In this document: positions 4,926 to 7,750 of the stretch, piece after piece
How the letters are laid out: every line of letters begins with the position of its first letter
How positions within the stretch are numbered: position 1 is the stretch's first letter
Source: DRYM01 sp964564025
GTDB lineage: Archaea; Thermoproteota; Thermoprotei_A; EX4484-217-1
Direction: 5' to 3'
Length of the DNA stretch: 7,750 nucleotides
NCBI GenBank assembly: GCA_964564025.1
Contig: CAZLZO010000051.1
Span: 1 to 7,750 of the forward strand
The notes under the pieces: generated by a model
Told to the model about the DNA's origin: nothing
The model's database searches: none
What the model saw: only the letters and a program-made list of their open reading frames with translations
Position numbers and translations under genes: made by a program

Positions 4926-6087
4926 CATAAAATGGTTCATCAGGATAATGACCCGTAAAGATGAAGAAGTTGTAAGCAACGTAAAAGTTGGTTACTTTGG
5001 AAAAGTTTTTGATCTCAGAACAGCAGTATATTTTGAGAATTTTGCTCACATCTCCGCTGAAAAGGTTAAATATGTACTAATTGATCCTGATTTATCCTTT
5101 ACAAGATGCTGGAGTGCTTCAGAAAAACGTAGTGTAAAGAAATTTTTCAAAAAGACAACATTGCTAGACATCCACCCAGAATTAGAGAAAGATATGCTTA
5201 AATTAAAGTACTTAGACGCACAAACCATAGAGACTATAGTCAGAAAAGTTCTAGATTTTCAACGAACAATTCCTGTAACTTCACTTAGTCTCAGAACCTT
5301 AAGAACCTTTTTTGGTCTTCCTGAAGAATCTGTAGAAGAAACAGAACTTTACGCTATACTTGCTCCCTATTTTACAATAAGTAATGTAGGGGGAGTATGG
5401 TATAAGATAAACTTAGAACTCTTAAAGACCGCTATAAAATATAAGAAGTCAGAGGAGAAATTGTATGCTGTAATAGCTATAAGCAGAGACATTCTAGACG
5501 ATAAACATGCGATTCAAAAAATTATTAGTGATTATGCCTTAAAGGGTATTGATGGGTACGCTATATGGATTGTGGACTTTGATGAAATTGATAACGCATC
5601 ACAAATACATGAGTTTAAAGAGTTCGTCCTTGAATTAAAGAGGCTCGGAAAACCTATATTAAATCTCTATGGAGGATATTATTCACTACTGCTTTCAAAG
5701 CTAGGATTATTTGAGGGAATAGTAACAAAGGTCTGCTACAAGCAGAGAAGAATTCCATGTCAAGTAGGTGGACCTGCTCGAGAAAACTACTATTTTCCTC
5801 CAGTTAAAAATAAAATACCGCTACATATAGCCAGTTATATAATACAGGATAAACCAGACTATGCTTGTAGTTGCCCCATATGCAAAGGAGGGCAAATAGT
5901 TAAAATACAAATGAGCAATGAAGATTTAAAGAAACATTTTCTTTATGCATTTGAAAATGAAATAAAAGCCGTTGAGAATAAAACGCTTGGCGAAGTATTG
6001 CATCAGCTTCTAAAAGATGCCGAGGAACTTAGACTCATCATAAACGTAGAGCACTTATATAAGTGGTACGATTCATTAACTACATAA
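4918..6087 (+). CDS. Divergent TGT-superfamily (tRNA-guanine transglycosylase/DpdA-like) protein
   Basis: The C-terminal two-thirds of this 389-residue protein follows the TGT barrel motif by motif. KLYAVIAISRD (181-191) sits where TGTs have the GIVQGG strand. KGIDGYAIWIVDFDE (209-223) matches G-F-D-G-Y-A-I-G-G-L. KPILNLYGGYYSLLLSKLGL (245-264) matches the KP.YLMGVG...DLL segment. FEG (265-267) falls where FDC carries the nucleophile. C317, C319 and C322 (CSCPIC) with H340 reproduce the CxCxxC...H zinc site, followed by TGT-like C-terminal helices. TGTs exchange a guanine in tRNA, or in DNA for DpdA, with a 7-deazaguanine. Here the nucleophile position reads E266, the Q-G and GGL substrate residues are replaced, and no DSGGFQ is visible in the first 150 residues. 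It may use another substrate, or bind rather than catalyse, as the non-catalytic QTRT2 subunit does. It is too short for archaeosine TGT with PUA, and lacks that domain. TTG 4918 overlaps the nuclease gene by 8 bases. Confidence 0.6.
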   Translation: MSSIKWFIRIMTRKDEEVVSNVKVGYFGKVFDLRTAVYFENFAHISAEKVKYVLIDPDLSFTRCWSASEKRSVKKFFKKTTLLDIHPELEKDMLKLKYLDAQTIETIVRKVLDFQRTIPVTSLSLRTLRTFFGLPEESVEETELYAILAPYFTISNVGGVWYKINLELLKTAIKYKKSEEKLYAVIAISRDILDDKHAIQKIISDYALKGIDGYAIWIVDFDEIDNASQIHEFKEFVLELKRLGKPILNLYGGYYSLLLSKLGLFEGIVTKVCYKQRRIPCQVGGPARENYYFPPVKNKIPLHIASYIIQDKPDYACSCPICKGGQIVKIQMSNEDLKKHFLYAFENEIKAVENKTLGEVLHQLLKDAEELRLIINVEHLYKWYDSLTT

Positions 6088-6270
6088 CTACTTATGTTCC
6101 TAGCACTGCTTAAACAATTATAGGTGTCATAATAGGTAATATCTTAGTACGCTGTCGTAGATTACTTTAACATAGTACATTGACTCGATAAATTTAATAA
6201 CTATTGTAAAATCATTGCATATTGAAAGTAAGATAAGTAATTAAGAATTTAATTTTTACTAATAGATAGA
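6088..6270. other. Intergenic region between convergent genes
   Basis: These 183 AT-rich bases separate the 3' ends of the TGT-like operon and the Argonaute gene. I see no gene, no strong hairpin and no long T-run on either strand. Confidence 0.4.
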
Positions 6271-7629
6271 CTATAATTGAGGGAATTTAGGTGTTACACC
6301 TCCTCTTATTATTCCTGCTAGCTGGTCTGCAACTAGTACTGGTAATGCTAACTTATTCGCTCCATGCCAACACTGGAAGTTAAGATGGCATAGTCTTAAA
6401 TATTCCTTAGCTATTTCTTCTTCCGATAAACTGTTGTCAATTACTTCAAGAAATATTGGCGCTACAGTTTTCTTCACACCTCCCGCGGCATATATGGGAG
6501 CTGCTGGAGTTGTTGATACTATTAGAAACTTCTTTACGTCGCCATATGGCGTTTTTGAATATCCAAGGTAAACCCAATCCCCAGACCTAGGATTACCAAC
6601 CCTACCTGCGTCCTCCGAAAACGTGTAAAGCCTTCTTATATGTCTCTTAATAACTCCACGAAAAGCTACTTCAACATCAAACTCTTTAGCTAATTTACTA
6701 AATAAACGTACTTCAGAAAGCCTTAAATTGCCGTCCCTATAAAGTACAATTTTACTTACCCTTTTGAACCCTCTCTTCTTAGCAGTGTTAAAGACGTTTT
6801 GTATAACCCTTATAGCAGTAATTTCATCTATTTTATCACCTACGATATTTGAAGAATAGCCGCCAAGTAATCTACCATAGCTGTCAAAAACTATAGCAAA
6901 AGCAGCACCAAAGGCTTTATGTCCTCCTTTAACAATTTTCCATGAAGTATCAAAGCCTATAAAAACTGTGTCCTCTCTATTATCAGCAGGTACTGTTAAG
7001 CGCCAAGTAAGCCCATTAAGCCCCTTAAAGAAGTCCTTGTTAACAGTAGACTTTTGCAGCAAAAACTCATAATATATGGCTAAACATATATTTGTGGCAA
7101 AAGCTGTTCTAAATTTTCTGTTATCGAGCTTTTCGAGTGTGTCTTTAAGAATTATTTGGGAGTGAAATGAGTTATCAGTAAGTGTTCCCCTAACAACATT
7201 ATTTAATTCCTCAATTTTTCCCGGAAGAACCACGATGAAGAAGTGCTTATTTGGATCATAATTTACAGAGCGGTCTCCTAAAACTTTCACTATGGTTGTT
7301 GCCAAATTCCCCTTACCATTATAAAGAATTACGTTCTCTCTCGTTAGCGACCCTAGCTTTAATGAGGCGTATCGTTCTACAAGACACTCCTCTAGGAGCT
7401 TAATGTAGGCTTCATTTACATCGTTAGGTGAAACAATAACCACTCTAACATCTTGCTTACCGCCTATAGGCTCTACATCATTTTCCTCCAATATCTTAGC
7501 AGGATTATTATTCTTCGGCTCAATAATATTATGACCTTCATCTGGACTATTCTTGAAAGATATTCTTACCTCCTTTATTCTTCTCCTTTCCACGATTCTA
7601 AACTTATTATATGTTTGCAAGTTCCTCAC
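6271..7629 (-). CDS. ago: MID-PIWI Argonaute with an apparently intact DEDD tetrad, lacking N and PAZ domains
   Basis: The 452-residue product is a prokaryotic Argonaute of the truncated architecture, similar in size to the 427-residue Archaeoglobus protein. Residues 1-58 are a charged linker. The MID domain follows from VRVVIVSPNDVN (61-72), through FIVVLPGKI (131-139) and the HSQII segment with Q158, to NICLAIYYEFLL (180-191). The PIWI domain runs from FIGFDTSW to the end. Tetrad candidates are D227 (FIGFDTS), E269 (KIDEITA, glutamate finger), D299 (VLYRDGN) and D435 (LPVLVADQLAG). Spacings of 42, 30 and 136 residues are slightly larger than in long catalytic Argonautes. Guided cleavage of nucleic acid is therefore plausible, whereas short Argonautes are normally inactive. 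GTG 7629 overlaps the upstream gene by 23 bases, so the partner is probably co-translated. An AAGGAGGT lies very close (2 bases), so the TTG at 7620 is an alternative start. Confidence 0.85.
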   Translation of the reverse strand: MRNLQTYNKFRIVERRRIKEVRISFKNSPDEGHNIIEPKNNNPAKILEENDVEPIGGKQDVRVVIVSPNDVNEAYIKLLEECLVERYASLKLGSLTRENVILYNGKGNLATTIVKVLGDRSVNYDPNKHFFIVVLPGKIEELNNVVRGTLTDNSFHSQIILKDTLEKLDNRKFRTAFATNICLAIYYEFLLQKSTVNKDFFKGLNGLTWRLTVPADNREDTVFIGFDTSWKIVKGGHKAFGAAFAIVFDSYGRLLGGYSSNIVGDKIDEITAIRVIQNVFNTAKKRGFKRVSKIVLYRDGNLRLSEVRLFSKLAKEFDVEVAFRGVIKRHIRRLYTFSEDAGRVGNPRSGDWVYLGYSKTPYGDVKKFLIVSTTPAAPIYAAGGVKKTVAPIFLEVIDNSLSEEEIAKEYLRLCHLNFQCWHGANKLALPVLVADQLAGIIRGGVTPKFPQL

Positions 7630-7750
7630 ATACCTCCTTAAACACGCCTTCCAGAGAAATAGACCATAGACTATTCAGAATATTAAACACAATATTGGGA
7701 TCTCTCGGGATAGATCTCTTGCTATATACAAATACATGGCATGGAACAAA
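7607..7750 (-). CDS. C-terminal 47 residues of the gene upstream of Argonaute, cut by the window edge
   Basis: A minus-strand frame is open from the window edge to TAA 7609-7607, while the other two minus frames contain stops within this stretch. The end of the protein reads HVFVYSKRSIPRDPNIVFNI, then a helix-like SLWSISLEGVFKEVCEELANI tail. It overlaps the Argonaute start by 23 bases in another frame, which is typical of tightly coupled partners. Short Argonautes usually follow an APAZ-containing effector gene, and the truncated Archaeoglobus Argonaute follows a gene for the missing N-terminal half. Either could apply here. The fragment is too short for me to assign. A single long Argonaute broken by a frameshift is a third option. 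Confidence 0.6.
   Translation of the reverse strand, partial: FVPCHVFVYSKRSIPRDPNIVFNILNSLWSISLEGVFKEVCEELANI
7632..7637 (-). promoter_or_regulatory. Ribosome binding site near the Argonaute start
   Basis: GGAGGT on the minus strand ends 2 bases before GTG 7629 and 11 bases before TTG 7620. Neither spacing is ideal. An ATG in another frame abuts the site and is followed at once by TGA. The site lies within the upstream coding sequence, as expected for coupled genes. Confidence 0.5.

Noticed and set aside
7626..7674. An upstream gene ending in the GTGA overlap at 7629-7626
   Set aside because: That frame has several stops just upstream (TAA, TAG). The open frame that enters from the window edge ends at 7607 instead.

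Overview
The window looks like a hyperthermophilic archaeon, most likely Thermoproteota (Crenarchaeota). Evidence for this is the low GC content, TATA-type promoters about 26 bases upstream of inferred transcript starts, GGAGGTG-type ribosome binding sites, frequent TTG and GTG starts, overlapping stop/start codons, and HicA/HicB genes of archaeal type. I cannot fix a genus. There are no rRNA or tRNA genes, CRISPR arrays or insertion sequences that I can see. The content (toxin-antitoxin genes, two small PD-(D/E)XK nucleases, a base-exchange-enzyme relative and an Argonaute) is that of an accessory or defence island.

Layout. The left edge (1-104, minus) is the start of an unidentified gene, followed by a 43-residue small protein (200-331, plus) that ends 19 bases from the end of a HicB-like antitoxin (351-611, minus). 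A 140-base spacer full of related short repeats separates hicB from a divergent pair, a 151-residue protein and a HicA toxin (752-1455, plus, overlapping by 4 bases). After a 272-base gap comes a secreted or membrane-anchored protein with about 13 calcium-binding thrombospondin type 3 repeats (1728-3137, plus). Next are two divergent operons sharing one promoter region (3879-4030). The minus one encodes a basic 98-residue protein and a Hjc-like PD-(D/E)XK nuclease. The plus one encodes a YwgA/Panacea-like winged-helix protein, a second PD-(D/E)XK nuclease and a divergent tRNA-guanine-transglycosylase (TGT)-like protein. Converging on this operon is a MID-PIWI-only Argonaute (6271-7629, minus), overlapped at its start by the end of a further gene running off the right edge.

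Best candidates for something new are two. First, the three-gene operon 4031-6087 couples a regulator or antitoxin-like protein, a nuclease and a TGT-family base-exchange protein with unusual active-site residues. This is a plausible compact DNA- or tRNA-directed modification/restriction system. Second, the Argonaute appears to keep a complete DEDD catalytic tetrad (D227, E269, D299, D435) although it lacks N and PAZ domains. Its MID pocket has lost most of the usual 5'-phosphate ligands. It is translationally coupled to an upstream gene that may supply the missing half, as in the split Argonaute of Archaeoglobus fulgidus. Family calls come from reading motifs by eye, and no database search was possible.
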